A stretch of 64,000 nucleotides of DNA from Parasegetibacter sp. NRK P23 (GCF_023721715.1 NZ_JAMDLG010000001.1:3944442-4008441); one strand, 5' to 3'. Positions 26,295 to 35,338 are shown, counted from the first letter of the stretch. Notes: generated by a model from the letters alone, not told the origin. Numbers and translations: made by a program.

Positions 26295-26966
26295 ATGGCA
26301 CAAGCAGTTCCAACCGGACAAAAGCTGTGGGGCGGAGGAAAAAGCCCTTTCAATGTAGAGTACGGCAAGTTGATGATGTGGTACTTCCTGATGAGTGATG
26401 CCTTTACATTCGGCGCGTTCCTCATTTCTTACGGAACCATCCGCTTCGCTACCAACGGATGGCCTGACCCCAACGAAGTATTCCAGTCGTTCCCCGGACT
26501 TGGTTCAGGCTATCCCCTGCTGTTCGTGAGTGTGATGACCTTCATCCTGATCATGAGCTCCGTGACCATGGTGCTGGCCGTGCACGCGGGACACAACAAC
26601 GACAAACAAGGGGTGATCAAAAACATGGTTTGGACCATCATCGGCGGACTGGCGTTCCTCGGTTGCCAGGCCTGGGAATGGACACACCTGCACCACGAAG
26701 GCGCCTGGTGGGGAAGCAATCCCTTCCTGAATGCTGATGGTACGCAAGCCACCACCAACTTCACCAACTTCTTCTTTACCATTACCGGTTTCCACGGTTT
26801 CCACGTATTCTCCGGTGTGGTGATCAATATCATCATGCTGATCATGACCATCAATGGTGTGTTTGAAAGAAAAGGTCATTACCTGATGATCGAAAAAGCC
26901 GGTTTGTACTGGCACTTTGTTGACCTCGTTTGGGTATTCGTATTCACCTGCTTCTACCTGCTTTAA
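26295..26966 (+). CDS. coxC: Cytochrome c oxidase subunit III (second copy)
   Basis: 223 residues, five to six helices. The signature pieces are KLMMWYFLMSDAFTFGAFLI, EWTHLHHEGAWWGSNPF, FFTITGFHGFHVFSGVVINI and GLYWHFVDLVWVFVFTCFYL. The N-terminal MWxFLxSDA motif is intact here but modified in the first copy, so this is probably the main structural subunit III. Follows the shorter copy by 73 bp and precedes coxD by 24 bp. Confidence 0.9.
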   Translation: MAQAVPTGQKLWGGGKSPFNVEYGKLMMWYFLMSDAFTFGAFLISYGTIRFATNGWPDPNEVFQSFPGLGSGYPLLFVSVMTFILIMSSVTMVLAVHAGHNNDKQGVIKNMVWTIIGGLAFLGCQAWEWTHLHHEGAWWGSNPFLNADGTQATTNFTNFFFTITGFHGFHVFSGVVINIIMLIMTINGVFERKGHYLMIEKAGLYWHFVDLVWVFVFTCFYLL

Positions 26967-26990
26967 TCACCAATTCAAGAAGACATTATC

Positions 26991-27437
26991 ATGGAACACA
27001 ACCAACATACAGCACACGCGGAAAACCATGGCGGAGGTACCAAAGAAATCTGGAGGACCTTCTGGATTCTGCTTATCCTCACCATCGTAGAACTCGGACT
27101 CGGTTACTGGATCATCGGTATGCCACACGGCGGACTGCTCACCGGTATCAAAGGAGCGATCATCATCCTGATGCTGGCGAAAGCTTTCTACATCGTGGCC
27201 TACTTCATGCACCTGAAGCACGAATTGAAAACGATCATCATGACCATCGTGGTGCCCCTGTTTCTTTTCGTTTGGTTCATCATCGCCTTCCTCGCGGACG
27301 GTAATTCTTACAAGAACCTGAAAAACGAATACGATCCTTACCACAAGGAGCAATCCACCAAAAAAGTGGAGAAGAAAGAACACGGCGCGCACGAGGAACA
27401 TAAACCCGAAGCGCAGAAAGAAGGTGCGATGGATTAA
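26991..27437 (+). CDS. coxD: Cytochrome c oxidase subunit IV family protein
   Basis: 148 residues. Three helices (FWILLILTIVELGLGYWII, GAIIILMLAKAFYIVAYFMH, IIMTIVVPLFLFVWFIIAFL) with the AFYIVAYFMHLKHE signature of bacterial subunit IV. N-terminus rich in His, C-terminus highly charged (Lys/Glu/His). A small stabilising subunit of the caa3-type enzyme. A terminator starts 34 bp after the stop. Confidence 0.88.
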   Translation: MEHNQHTAHAENHGGGTKEIWRTFWILLILTIVELGLGYWIIGMPHGGLLTGIKGAIIILMLAKAFYIVAYFMHLKHELKTIIMTIVVPLFLFVWFIIAFLADGNSYKNLKNEYDPYHKEQSTKKVEKKEHGAHEEHKPEAQKEGAMD

Positions 27438-27470
27438 CCCGGATTTGAAAGGAACTTTTTATATTTTTCA

Positions 27471-27499
27471 AAACCATCGCAGCTATGCGGTGGTTTTTT
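27471..27499 (+). terminator. Rho-independent terminator after coxD
   Basis: Stem AACCATCGCA / TGCGGTGGTT with the tetraloop GCTA and six T at the 3' side. The apparent ATG start of the SCO frame (27485) lies inside this hairpin, which argues for a later start of that gene. Confidence 0.85.
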
Positions 27500-27517
27500 A
27501 TTAAACGATTTGAACAA

Positions 27518-28237
27518 GTGAAAAAAAGTGCGTTACTGGCCTTGTGCATCGCGATACTGTTACCGGTGGTAAGCTATTTCATCGTGAAATCTTTCAGCGA
27601 TGATTCCTATGCCATGCCCCGCCGTTTTTATTATGATACCGTTCTTACTAAAATAGTGGATGGAAAAACGGCCACCGATACAGTCTGGCATAAGATACCC
27701 GCGCTTCCCCTCGTCAACCAGTTGGGCGACACGGTAAGTTTTGAGGACCTTCCCGGCAAAGTGATTGTGGCGAACTTTTTCTTCACCCGCTGCCCCACCA
27801 TCTGCCCCAGGCTCACCACCAGCATGAAAGGATTGCAGGACGCGCTGAAGTTGAAAAGCCAGACGCGGATGATCGATACCACTTTCGTTCATTTCCTTTC
27901 CTACAGCATTGACCCGCAACGCGATAGTGTTCCTGTTTTGAAAAACTACGCGGACCGTTATGGCGTGAACCACGATGTATGGTGGATGCTCACCGGCGAT
28001 AAAAAATCCATTTATGACCTGGTGCTGAACGAATACAAACTTGCGCTGGTGGACGGCGAACATGTGGACAGCGCCTTTATCCACAGCGAAAAATTCGTCC
28101 TCCTCGATAAGGACCGTGTGATCCGTGGTTATTACAACGGACTGGATACCGCTTCCATGGCGACCCTCGCGGAAGACATTGTGTTCCTGATGCTCGAAAA
28201 AGACAAAAAGAAAAAACGAAACCTCTTCAGAAAATAA
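27518..28237 (+). CDS. SCO1/SenC family copper chaperone for oxidase assembly
   Basis: 239 residues if GTG 27518 is used. The frame also has ATG 27485, but that codon sits in the terminator hairpin, and the 11 residues added are basic and unlike a signal. From GTG the protein begins MKKSALLALCIAILLPVVSYFIV, a clean membrane anchor. A thioredoxin-like domain follows, with copper ligands C92-x3-C96 (CPTIC) and H189 (FIHSEKFVLLD). SCO proteins deliver copper to the CuA site of subunit II. Directly followed by a DUF420 gene, 10 bp later. Confidence 0.9.
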   Translation: MKKSALLALCIAILLPVVSYFIVKSFSDDSYAMPRRFYYDTVLTKIVDGKTATDTVWHKIPALPLVNQLGDTVSFEDLPGKVIVANFFFTRCPTICPRLTTSMKGLQDALKLKSQTRMIDTTFVHFLSYSIDPQRDSVPVLKNYADRYGVNHDVWWMLTGDKKSIYDLVLNEYKLALVDGEHVDSAFIHSEKFVLLDKDRVIRGYYNGLDTASMATLAEDIVFLMLEKDKKKKRNLFRK

Positions 28238-28247
28238 ATCCCCCGTT

Positions 28248-28790
28248 ATGCTCGCTCCGGTAATTAAGAAGAATGATAAGTCGGCAAGACTGCTGATCGG
28301 TGTGGTGTCCTTTGTTGTGTTCGCCGCCGTGGTATTGCTTTCAAGGGTTAAACTTGAAGTGGACCTGGGGTTTGATGTACACGTTTTCGCCAAGATCAAC
28401 GCCATCCTTAATACCGCCGTTACTTTATTGCTTGCCGCCGGATTGGTTGCTGTGAAAATGAAGCGATTCAACACACATAAAAACATTATGCTTACGGCGA
28501 TGGTGTTTTCCGCGTTGTTCCTTGTTTCCTACATTTGTTACCACCTGTTTACTGGTGAAACAAAGTTTGGGGGAACGGGCGCCATCAAAACATTCTACTA
28601 TTTCATCCTCATCACCCATATCTTCCTGGCCGCGGTGATCCTGCCTTTTATCCTGTTCACGGTTTACAGGGGGCTGACGGCTGAATTTCCGCAGCACAAA
28701 AAGATCGCCCGCATCACCTGGCCGATCTGGTTTTATGTAGCGGCCACAGGAGTGATCGTTTACCTGATGATCAGTCCGTATTATGTATAA
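28248..28790 (+). CDS. DUF420 membrane protein, oxidase assembly factor (CtaM-like)
   Basis: 180 residues with five helices (LLIGVVSFVVFAAVVLLSRV, AKINAILNTAVTLLLAAGLV, NIMLTAMVFSALFLVSYICY, FYYFILITHIFLAAVILPFI, RITWPIWFYVAATGVIVYLM). Conserved His residues occur in THKNIM, CYHLF, ITHIFLA. DUF420 proteins include Bacillus/Staphylococcus CtaM, needed for heme-copper oxidase activity. Position after SCO supports an assembly role. Last gene of the respiratory island. Confidence 0.85.
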   Translation: MLAPVIKKNDKSARLLIGVVSFVVFAAVVLLSRVKLEVDLGFDVHVFAKINAILNTAVTLLLAAGLVAVKMKRFNTHKNIMLTAMVFSALFLVSYICYHLFTGETKFGGTGAIKTFYYFILITHIFLAAVILPFILFTVYRGLTAEFPQHKKIARITWPIWFYVAATGVIVYLMISPYYV

Positions 28791-29204
28791 GCGGCAACCT
28801 CTTGATAAGTTTGTGTGTTATTTGTGGGTTGCAAATTATCTAAATGGAGCATCAAGATAATTTTGGATGTTAAAAAAATTATTCTATTTTTAACACAAGC
28901 AACCAACAAACCAACACACATGAGAAAACCATTTACAGTTGCCCGTTACAATGATACGGGCCCGCCTTTAGTTTTTTAGATCTAGTTTTTCCTTTCGCTT
29001 CCGCACATTCGTGCAAACTTTACCAAGCACTCCGTTGCCTGCCATAGGCATATTTTACCATTACACACTGTAGTCTGCATCTGCTGGCGGCTTTATGTCG
29101 CCGGAAGGAAATGTTTTGCTGCCGAAGTTTCAGCTTGCGCGCGGTTGAAGTTTTCGTGCCCGAAACATAGCGACATTTTATTTCAAACACCAAAATTGAT
29201 TCAC
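28791..29204. other. Long leader/intergenic region upstream of susC, 414 bp
   Basis: AT-rich 5' part with inverted repeat GCAACC / GGTTGC (28793-28840), then a 19-codon frame at 28920, then about 220 bp without coding potential. No full consensus promoter close to susC was found, so transcription probably starts before the small frame and leaves a long leader. Confidence 0.4.
28920..28979 (+). CDS. Possible 19-residue leader peptide upstream of susC
   Basis: ATG 28920 to TAG 28979 encodes MRKPFTVARYNDTGPPLVF. The start context (CACACATGAGAAAA) closely resembles that of susC (TTCACATGAGAAAA). It overlaps a GGGCCC-containing palindrome (ACGGGCCCG). A regulatory leader role is possible, but coding is not proven. 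Confidence 0.25.
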   Translation: MRKPFTVARYNDTGPPLVF

Positions 29205-32200
29205 ATGAGAAAACTACTATTTCTCCTGTTCGTCCTTGCTATGCCCATTACTTACCTCATGGCGCAAACCAGCCGTAAAATAACGGGTAAGGTAACGGAT
29301 GCCAACGGAACAACGGTTCCCATGGCTTCTGTAATCGTGAAGGGCGCTCGAACAGGTACTTCCACAGACATGGAAGGAAACTTCACCATTACAGTTCCGG
29401 CTTCGGCCAAAACGTTGATTGTATCTGGTATCGGGTACGAAACCACTGAGTTCACGCTGGGTTCAGCCAGCAACATTACCGTGTCACTCAAAACGGGGAC
29501 CTCCTCTTTAATGGAGGACGTGATCATTACCGGTGTCGCGGGCGCTACCAGCACAAAGAAAATGACCGTTTCCGTTACAAAAATCAACGCCGACCGGCTC
29601 AACCAGGTACCGGCTACATCCGCGGCAGGCGCACTGGCCGGTAAAGTGGCTGGTGTACGTGTTAATTCCAACAGCGGCTCTCCGGGAAATGGTTTTGAAG
29701 TTTTGTTGCGTGGTGATAATAACCTGAACGTTGGTTCCGGCCCCATGATTGTGGTGGATGGTATTATCCTGAATGGAAGTTTATCCGATATCAACGTGGA
29801 TGATGTGGAGTCAATGGAAGTGGTGAAGGGTGCGGCCGCAGCGGCTTTGTACGGATCACGCGCCGGTAATGGCGTGATAGCCGTTACCACCAAACGTGGC
29901 AAATCCGGTGCGTTGAACAGCTCTTCCGTTACCATCCGGAATGAGATCGGTTTCCAAAGTCTTCAAAACTATATTGATCTCGCCGAAAACCATCCTTACA
30001 TGCTGGCCTCGGATTGGGAAACCTATAAAGGCCAGTACACGAAGTTTGATGGTGTTACCGGTTATCCTTCCGGTTATATGGGGGGATTTCATCCGGACCT
30101 TTCCGGCAGCAGAAAAGTGGATGCTGACCATTATATGGACAACCCCTTCGGTGTTACCCGCGACCTTCAGAAGGAGTTTTTCAGCACCGGCACCAACTAT
30201 ACCAATTATATAGGTATCCAAACACGCTCAAAACTGACCAACCTGTTCGCCTCTTTCGAGAACAACTCCCAGGAAGGTATCATTCAATATACGAATGGTT
30301 ATAAGCGCCAGAACTTCAGGGTGAACGTGGACCATGAAATAGCGCCCTGGCTTAAATTATCCACTTCTAACCTTTTCATCAATACCAAGACACAGTTCCC
30401 GGGCGACGGCGGAGGCATCTTCTTCAACATTGTACTGGCCGAGCCGGACAATAACCTGAACCTGGAAAACCCCGACGGGCAGCCTTACCTCATCCGACAC
30501 AACCCTTTCAGTAACGAAAAGAACCCACTTTATTCCGTGTATAAAAACCAGCGGACAGACTTTACCAGAAGGTGGCTGGGCAATTACAGCGCCAATGTGA
30601 AGTTTGCGCGCTGGATCAATATGGATATTACGCGTACCATTGAGATCGAAAACTATCGTTACACCAATTATTCGCCTTATGATACCTGGATCGTAGCCAA
30701 CGGAGGAACCGCTCCGGAATGGGGCATGAGTTACAGCAAGGGAAGTTTGTATAAATATTCTGCCGAAACAAACAGTCAGAATACACAGGCCACGCTGAAC
30801 ATGAGCCATAAGTTGGGTGATCTCGCCATAAAATCAAAGCTTTCTTACCTCTACGAAAGCAGGAAGTATGAAAACTATGATGCCTCCGCGTCACAGTTCC
30901 TGTATCCCAATGTGGCCAACTTCGACAACTTCGCGCAGGATGCACCACGCTCGCTGAACAACTGGATGGAAGAATCCAGGGCCAGGAACTATTTCGCGAT
31001 TGTTTCCCTTGATTATAAAGACAAACTTCTGCTGGATGGAATGGGGAGGTACGATGGCTCTTCGTTGTTCGGCTCCGAAGAAAGATGGAGGCCCTACTAC
31101 CGGGTTTCAGGCGCATACCGTATTTCGGAAGACTTCAAACTACCTGGTATCGATGAGTTGAAAGTAAGGTCCGCTTACGGAACGGCGGGTATTCGTCCCG
31201 GCTTCGACTGGCAATATGATTATTTCTCCAATACAGGCTCAAACTATGAACCGAGTCAGGTGGGTAACCCCTTCCTGAAACCAAGTAATACCGCTGAACT
31301 GGAGGTTGGTTTGAATGTTGAGTTCCTGAAGAAATTCTATTTTGAAGGAACCTTCGCCAAATCAAAAACAACGGATGCGTTTATCAACCAGCCGCTCATT
31401 CCGTTCCTGAACGGCGGGAACAGGTCAACATGGGTGAACGCGGCCGCAACAGAATCCAAAACGATCGAACTTACGCTGGGCGCGAACTGGATTAAAAAAA
31501 GAGATTTCTCCTGGAACACGAACATCGTATTCGCGAAAATCCAACAAAAGATCACACAACTTGATATTCCTCCTTACCAGGCTGGTTCCGATGGTCTGTT
31601 CTATATACGTGAAGGGGAAGATTATGGTGCGATCTACGGCTACGACTGGGTGAGAACGCTTGACCAGATGGCGGCGCAACTGCCTTCGGGAAAATCCATT
31701 TCCGACTATGAGCTCAATTCAGACGGATACGTTGTTCCTGTTGGCTCACAGGGAACAATAAACGAAAAGCCCGTAAAACTGCTGGATGAAACCGGGAACC
31801 CGGCTTTTGTAATGATCGGCAATGGTAACCCTGATTTTAACATGGGAATTTCCAACACGATCCGCTACAAGGGCTTCCAGTTTTATGCGCTGGTGGACAT
31901 TAAGCAGGGTGGAGATGTGTACAACAGAAAATCTCAATGGCTTACCCGGGATTCCAGGAACGGGATCATGGACATGGGAGGCGTACCTGATGCGCAAAAG
32001 AAGGCATACGACTACTTCCAGGCTTTCTATGATGTAAACACCAACAACAGTTACTGGGTGGAAGACGCCGGTTTTGTGAAGATCCGGGAAGTAGCGCTGG
32101 GCTACAGCTTTGGCCCATCTTCCCTCAAATTGTTTAAAGGCGTAGTGAAAGGCGCTACCGCAAGAGTGATTGGCAGGAACCTGTTCACCTTTACCGATTA

Positions 32201-32306
32201 CTCCGGTTACGATCCTGAAGTAGGTTCCATCCGTGATCCTTTCGATGGAACGGGCAGCTATCCCAATTTCAGGAACCTGGCTTTTTCGTTGTCCCTTGAT
32301 TTTTAA
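29205..32306 (+). CDS. SusC/RagA-like TonB-dependent outer-membrane transporter
   Basis: 1033 residues from ATG 29205 (MRKLLFLLFVLAMPITYLMAQ is the signal peptide; the frame is open 60 bp upstream). Domains: a carboxypeptidase-D regulatory-like beta sandwich (about 25-100, ITGKVTDANGTTVPMASVIV), the plug (about 120-240, with GSGPMIVVDGIIL and SMEVVKGAAAAALYGSRAG of the SusC motif), and a large beta barrel ending in Phe (LAFSLSLDF). It imports a bound ligand, probably an oligosaccharide or peptide, with the SusD partner downstream. No glycoside hydrolase or sigma/anti-sigma pair is next to it, so the substrate is unknown. Confidence 0.95.
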   Translation: MRKLLFLLFVLAMPITYLMAQTSRKITGKVTDANGTTVPMASVIVKGARTGTSTDMEGNFTITVPASAKTLIVSGIGYETTEFTLGSASNITVSLKTGTSSLMEDVIITGVAGATSTKKMTVSVTKINADRLNQVPATSAAGALAGKVAGVRVNSNSGSPGNGFEVLLRGDNNLNVGSGPMIVVDGIILNGSLSDINVDDVESMEVVKGAAAAALYGSRAGNGVIAVTTKRGKSGALNSSSVTIRNEIGFQSLQNYIDLAENHPYMLASDWETYKGQYTKFDGVTGYPSGYMGGFHPDLSGSRKVDADHYMDNPFGVTRDLQKEFFSTGTNYTNYIGIQTRSKLTNLFASFENNSQEGIIQYTNGYKRQNFRVNVDHEIAPWLKLSTSNLFINTKTQFPGDGGGIFFNIVLAEPDNNLNLENPDGQPYLIRHNPFSNEKNPLYSVYKNQRTDFTRRWLGNYSANVKFARWINMDITRTIEIENYRYTNYSPYDTWIVANGGTAPEWGMSYSKGSLYKYSAETNSQNTQATLNMSHKLGDLAIKSKLSYLYESRKYENYDASASQFLYPNVANFDNFAQDAPRSLNNWMEESRARNYFAIVSLDYKDKLLLDGMGRYDGSSLFGSEERWRPYYRVSGAYRISEDFKLPGIDELKVRSAYGTAGIRPGFDWQYDYFSNTGSNYEPSQVGNPFLKPSNTAELEVGLNVEFLKKFYFEGTFAKSKTTDAFINQPLIPFLNGGNRSTWVNAAATESKTIELTLGANWIKKRDFSWNTNIVFAKIQQKITQLDIPPYQAGSDGLFYIREGEDYGAIYGYDWVRTLDQMAAQLPSGKSISDYELNSDGYVVPVGSQGTINEKPVKLLDETGNPAFVMIGNGNPDFNMGISNTIRYKGFQFYALVDIKQGGDVYNRKSQWLTRDSRNGIMDMGGVPDAQKKAYDYFQAFYDVNTNNSYWVEDAGFVKIREVALGYSFGPSSLKLFKGVVKGATARVIGRNLFTFTDYSGYDPEVGSIRDPFDGTGSYPNFRNLAFSLSLDF

Positions 32307-32320
32307 ACCTGTTTAAAACC

Positions 32321-33823
32321 ATGAAGTTTATGAAAAAATTCAGCATAATAACAATAGCGTTGGTTTTCGCGACAGCCTTTATGGGTTGCGAGAAGTTGGG
32401 AGAGGACCTGGAGCGGGACCCCAACAGGCCCACCAGAAGTGAGGTATATGGCTCTGGCGAGGACCTCCGTTCCAATGCCGGCAACCTCTTTAACACCTGG
32501 TACACCGGAACCCATTCGTTCAGCAGTGTTTATATGATGCTGGCCACCGCTTCCGATAACGTGACCTGCTCCTGGGGAAACCAGGCCATGCGCGATATGA
32601 GCTGGGAGCCCCGGAACGCCTGGAACAATGCGCCCAACTACACTTATCAGGCCATTACAAAATACCTGTTCGATAAAATGTACGCCACCATTGTACCCGC
32701 AAGCGATATCCTCTACGCGTTGAACAATGGTGTTGAAGTGGGCGTGGGTGGTGCAGACAATAATCTTGTAAAAGCGGTTTGCCGTTTCAACCAGGGTATT
32801 TCTTACGGAGCGCTGGCGTTGTTCTTCGATAAAGCATTCATTGTAGATGAAGTAAAATCCATTCCGGGCGCCACAGTAGATAGTTCCGTATCCTACGAAG
32901 CCGTGGCCGAAGCTGCACTGGGTTATTTGGATGAAGCCATCGCGCTTTCTTCATCCTCCTTTACTGTTCCCGCCGCATGGCTCGGCACCACAACCGATTA
33001 TTCCAATGTGGAATTCGCCAAACTCTGCAACTCTTTCGCCGCGAGAATCATGTCGTACATGCCCCGCAACAAAACGGAGCACGCTGCCGTGAACTGGGCG
33101 AAGGTAAAAACATACGCCGACGCAGGCTTAACAAGCGATTTCGTTATCAACATGGACGGCTATGTAAAATGGTACGCTGAAGCCGCCGATTACCTCTGCT
33201 ATCCGGGATGGGGAAAAGTGGACATGTATGTAGTAAACCTGTTGGATGATACACAGCCTGCGCACTGGACGGATAACAGCAGCTTCCCCACACCGCCCGA
33301 GTCAACTAATCCGGATGACGCACGCATGGAAACCGATTTCGAATATTCAAGTCTGAACTGGTTCCAGGCCACCCGCGGATACTACCATTTTTCCAACTAC
33401 CGTTACAAACGTTATGACGATCAGTTCGCGTTGGGCGTGGGCCCGATACCGGAATTCATGAAAGCTGAAAACGATATTCTCAAAGCGGAAGCGCGGGCTT
33501 ATACTTCCGACCTCTCGGGCGCCGCAACCATTATCAATGCCGGAACACGCGTTACCAGGGGGAATATGACTGCCGTGCCCGCCGTGCTTACGGATATTGA
33601 AAAAGCGATCCACCATGAACGACATGTGGAAATGTATTTAACGGGCATGGGAATACCCTTCTTTGAAATGCGTAAAAAGAATCTGCTCCAGAAAGGAACG
33701 CCGCTCCATTGGCCTTTGCCGGGTAAAACGCTCGAAACGTTTGCCGTAAAGCAACCCTTCTACACGTTCGGAGGTGTTGCCAATGCCGATGGAATTAATA
33801 CCTCCAATGTCGGTTGGCGATAG
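32321..33823 (+). CDS. SusD/RagB-like outer-membrane lipoprotein
   Basis: 500 residues; ATG 32321 (32330 also possible). A lipoprotein signal ends in ATAFMGC with Cys 23 as the lipidated residue. The body is helical and Trp/Tyr/Asn-rich, as in SusD-type TPR proteins, with ITKYLFDKMYATIVPASDILY and a C-terminal HHERHVEMYLTGMGIPFFEMR segment that matches the family's RxxEL-F..GxRFFDLxR region. It sits on top of the SusC barrel and captures ligand. 14 bp after susC; the operon ends at the terminator at 33855. Confidence 0.9.
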   Translation: MKFMKKFSIITIALVFATAFMGCEKLGEDLERDPNRPTRSEVYGSGEDLRSNAGNLFNTWYTGTHSFSSVYMMLATASDNVTCSWGNQAMRDMSWEPRNAWNNAPNYTYQAITKYLFDKMYATIVPASDILYALNNGVEVGVGGADNNLVKAVCRFNQGISYGALALFFDKAFIVDEVKSIPGATVDSSVSYEAVAEAALGYLDEAIALSSSSFTVPAAWLGTTTDYSNVEFAKLCNSFAARIMSYMPRNKTEHAAVNWAKVKTYADAGLTSDFVINMDGYVKWYAEAADYLCYPGWGKVDMYVVNLLDDTQPAHWTDNSSFPTPPESTNPDDARMETDFEYSSLNWFQATRGYYHFSNYRYKRYDDQFALGVGPIPEFMKAENDILKAEARAYTSDLSGAATIINAGTRVTRGNMTAVPAVLTDIEKAIHHERHVEMYLTGMGIPFFEMRKKNLLQKGTPLHWPLPGKTLETFAVKQPFYTFGGVANADGINTSNVGWR

Positions 33824-33854
33824 CCGGCCGAAGTTTTCTCATTAATGATGTTAC

Positions 33855-33885
33855 GCCGCGGTTGTCTAGCCGCGGCAATTTTTTT
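33855..33885 (+). terminator. Rho-independent terminator of the susCD operon
   Basis: Stem GCCGCGG / CCGCGGC with an 8-nt loop, then AA and seven T. It ends at the stop of the convergent alkyltransferase-like gene (33884). Confidence 0.88.
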
Positions 33886-34237
33886 AGATGGAAAGTTCTT
33901 CGGAGGGATCCCAGAATTTGTTTTTGAAATCCTTCACCTGGTGCTCTTCCACTGTAACCCCTTCTTTCCGGAGCAGTTCTTCCATTTTTTCAGGGGGAGA
34001 AAAATGATGCCTACCGGTAAGGAGTCCTTTACTGTTCACCACGCGGTGGGCGGGAACTTTCGGGTGAGCCGTACCGGCAACGTTCATGGCGTAACCGACC
34101 ATCCTGGAGGAGGATCGCGCGCCCAATGCCGCGGCGATAGCGCCATAGCTGGTCACCCTGCCTTTAGGAATGGCCCTTACAATCTCGAAGACCGATTCAT
34201 AAAAAGATTCCCGGTTATACGTTGGCGTTTCCTTCAT
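33884..34237 (-). CDS. Alkyltransferase-like (ATL) DNA-binding protein, O6-alkylguanine recognition without Cys
   Basis: 117 residues from ATG 34237; the frame is open 22 codons upstream but overlaps the previous gene. It is the C-terminal DNA-binding domain of O6-alkylguanine-DNA alkyltransferase: FEIVRAIPKGRVTSYGAIA, SSSRMVGYAM (Arg finger R45), KVPAHRVVNSKG. The active-site motif PCHRV reads P62-A63-H64-R65-V66, so the acceptor Cys is replaced by Ala. Such ATL proteins bind O6-alkylguanine and flag it for nucleotide excision repair. The Ala at that site differs from the Trp of E. coli and yeast ATL proteins. Confidence 0.88.
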   Translation of the reverse strand: MKETPTYNRESFYESVFEIVRAIPKGRVTSYGAIAAALGARSSSRMVGYAMNVAGTAHPKVPAHRVVNSKGLLTGRHHFSPPEKMEELLRKEGVTVEEHQVKDFKNKFWDPSEELSI

Positions 34238-34427
34238 GTGCGCGGCGTTTTCTGTCTTCCTTACAAATGGAACGTTTGGGTTCCGGCACGGCTTCATAAT
34301 CATATGGGCAATGCCTGCACCCGTTTCCGCAGCAATGGCCGCGCTTCAGGTGAAAGGCCTCCGTTAACACCATCAGTCCGGCTTCATTAAAATAAAAATC
34401 AATTCCCTCCTTCATCGGCTGTTTCAC
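34215..34427 (-). CDS. Small Cys-rich protein, DUF5522-like
   Basis: 70 residues (ATG 34427; ATG 34415 equally possible). The core AFHLKRGHCCGNGCRHCPYDY carries four Cys and His that could bind a metal or cluster. The gene overlaps the end of trmB by 29 bp and the start of the ATL gene by 23 bp, so the three genes are packed in one transcript. Function unknown; the fold may be a zinc ribbon. Confidence 0.75.
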   Translation of the reverse strand: MKQPMKEGIDFYFNEAGLMVLTEAFHLKRGHCCGNGCRHCPYDYEAVPEPKRSICKEDRKRRAHEGNANV

Positions 34428-35112
34428 GGAGCATTTCTTTTAAGATGGTGTCTTTTTCAACGGGCAGATCAACATTGAGCCTAAACTGAAGGTAATGAAT
34501 CCGGTTGGAGCCAGCAATATCCAGGCTTTCATAATGGGTTTTGATCTGAAGTTCGGGGTGAACGTTTTCTTCCGAGAAAACATTTTCTTTGTCTACAAGC
34601 AGTTCAAGCCCGTACACTCCAATTACTGTTTTAGTAAAATGGTAAAGGCTGGGCGAATCTGTTTTGAGGTGAATGATGCCGTCTTTCTTCAGGAGCTGCT
34701 GGTATCTCCGGAGAAACACGGGGTGTGTCAATCTTTTTTTCAGTTTAGAGAAGCGCAGTTGCGGGTCGGGGAACGTGATCCATATTTCAGCCACTTCCTC
34801 CGCCGCGAAATATTGGGTCACCTGGTCTATTTGTGAGCGGATGAACGCCACGTTGCCGAGCTGCTCTTTCAGTGCGGTTCTTGCCCCCACCCAAATCCTG
34901 TTCCCTTTCAGATCGACACCAATAAAGTTTCTTTCGGGGTACATCCTCCCGAGTCCAACGGCATATTCTCCTTTCCCGCAGGCCAGTTCCAGTGTAATGG
35001 GGTTTGTATTGCTGAAATGCTTCTTCCACTGTCCCGGCATGTTGGGTGGATATTCAAAAACATTCGAGAAGCCGCGGATATCGGCGAAGCGCTCTAATTT
35101 ATTCTGTCCCAT
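34399..35112 (-). CDS. trmB: tRNA (guanine-N7-)-methyltransferase
   Basis: 237 residues from ATG 35112 (MGQNKLERFADIRGFSNVFE); the open frame extends 41 codons upstream with no conserved features. SAM-binding ITLELACGKGEYAVGLG, FIGVDLKGNRIWVGA, and the catalytic/substrate motif EIWITFPDPQLR identify TrmB, which makes m7G46 in tRNA variable loops. It is the first gene of the minus-strand cluster with DUF5522 and ATL. Confidence 0.93.
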   Translation of the reverse strand: MGQNKLERFADIRGFSNVFEYPPNMPGQWKKHFSNTNPITLELACGKGEYAVGLGRMYPERNFIGVDLKGNRIWVGARTALKEQLGNVAFIRSQIDQVTQYFAAEEVAEIWITFPDPQLRFSKLKKRLTHPVFLRRYQQLLKKDGIIHLKTDSPSLYHFTKTVIGVYGLELLVDKENVFSEENVHPELQIKTHYESLDIAGSNRIHYLQFRLNVDLPVEKDTILKEMLRETADEGGN

Positions 35113-35338
35113 CCCGCAAAGGTAAGCAGCCGGGATGGGAAATATGTCGATTGAGAAGCCTAAACGCTGTATACGGAAACTGGTGCATGGTGGTACCCGG
35201 AGATGAGTGTGTTCCTGCCACATAATTTCTTTCAAGCTCTTACTGGCAATTGATTATAGCGTAAGCAGACTAAAACCCTTTCGGCAACCAAAGTATTTGA
35301 ACGGGTAAAAAGTGCGGGAAAACCCTGTTCTACCCCAG

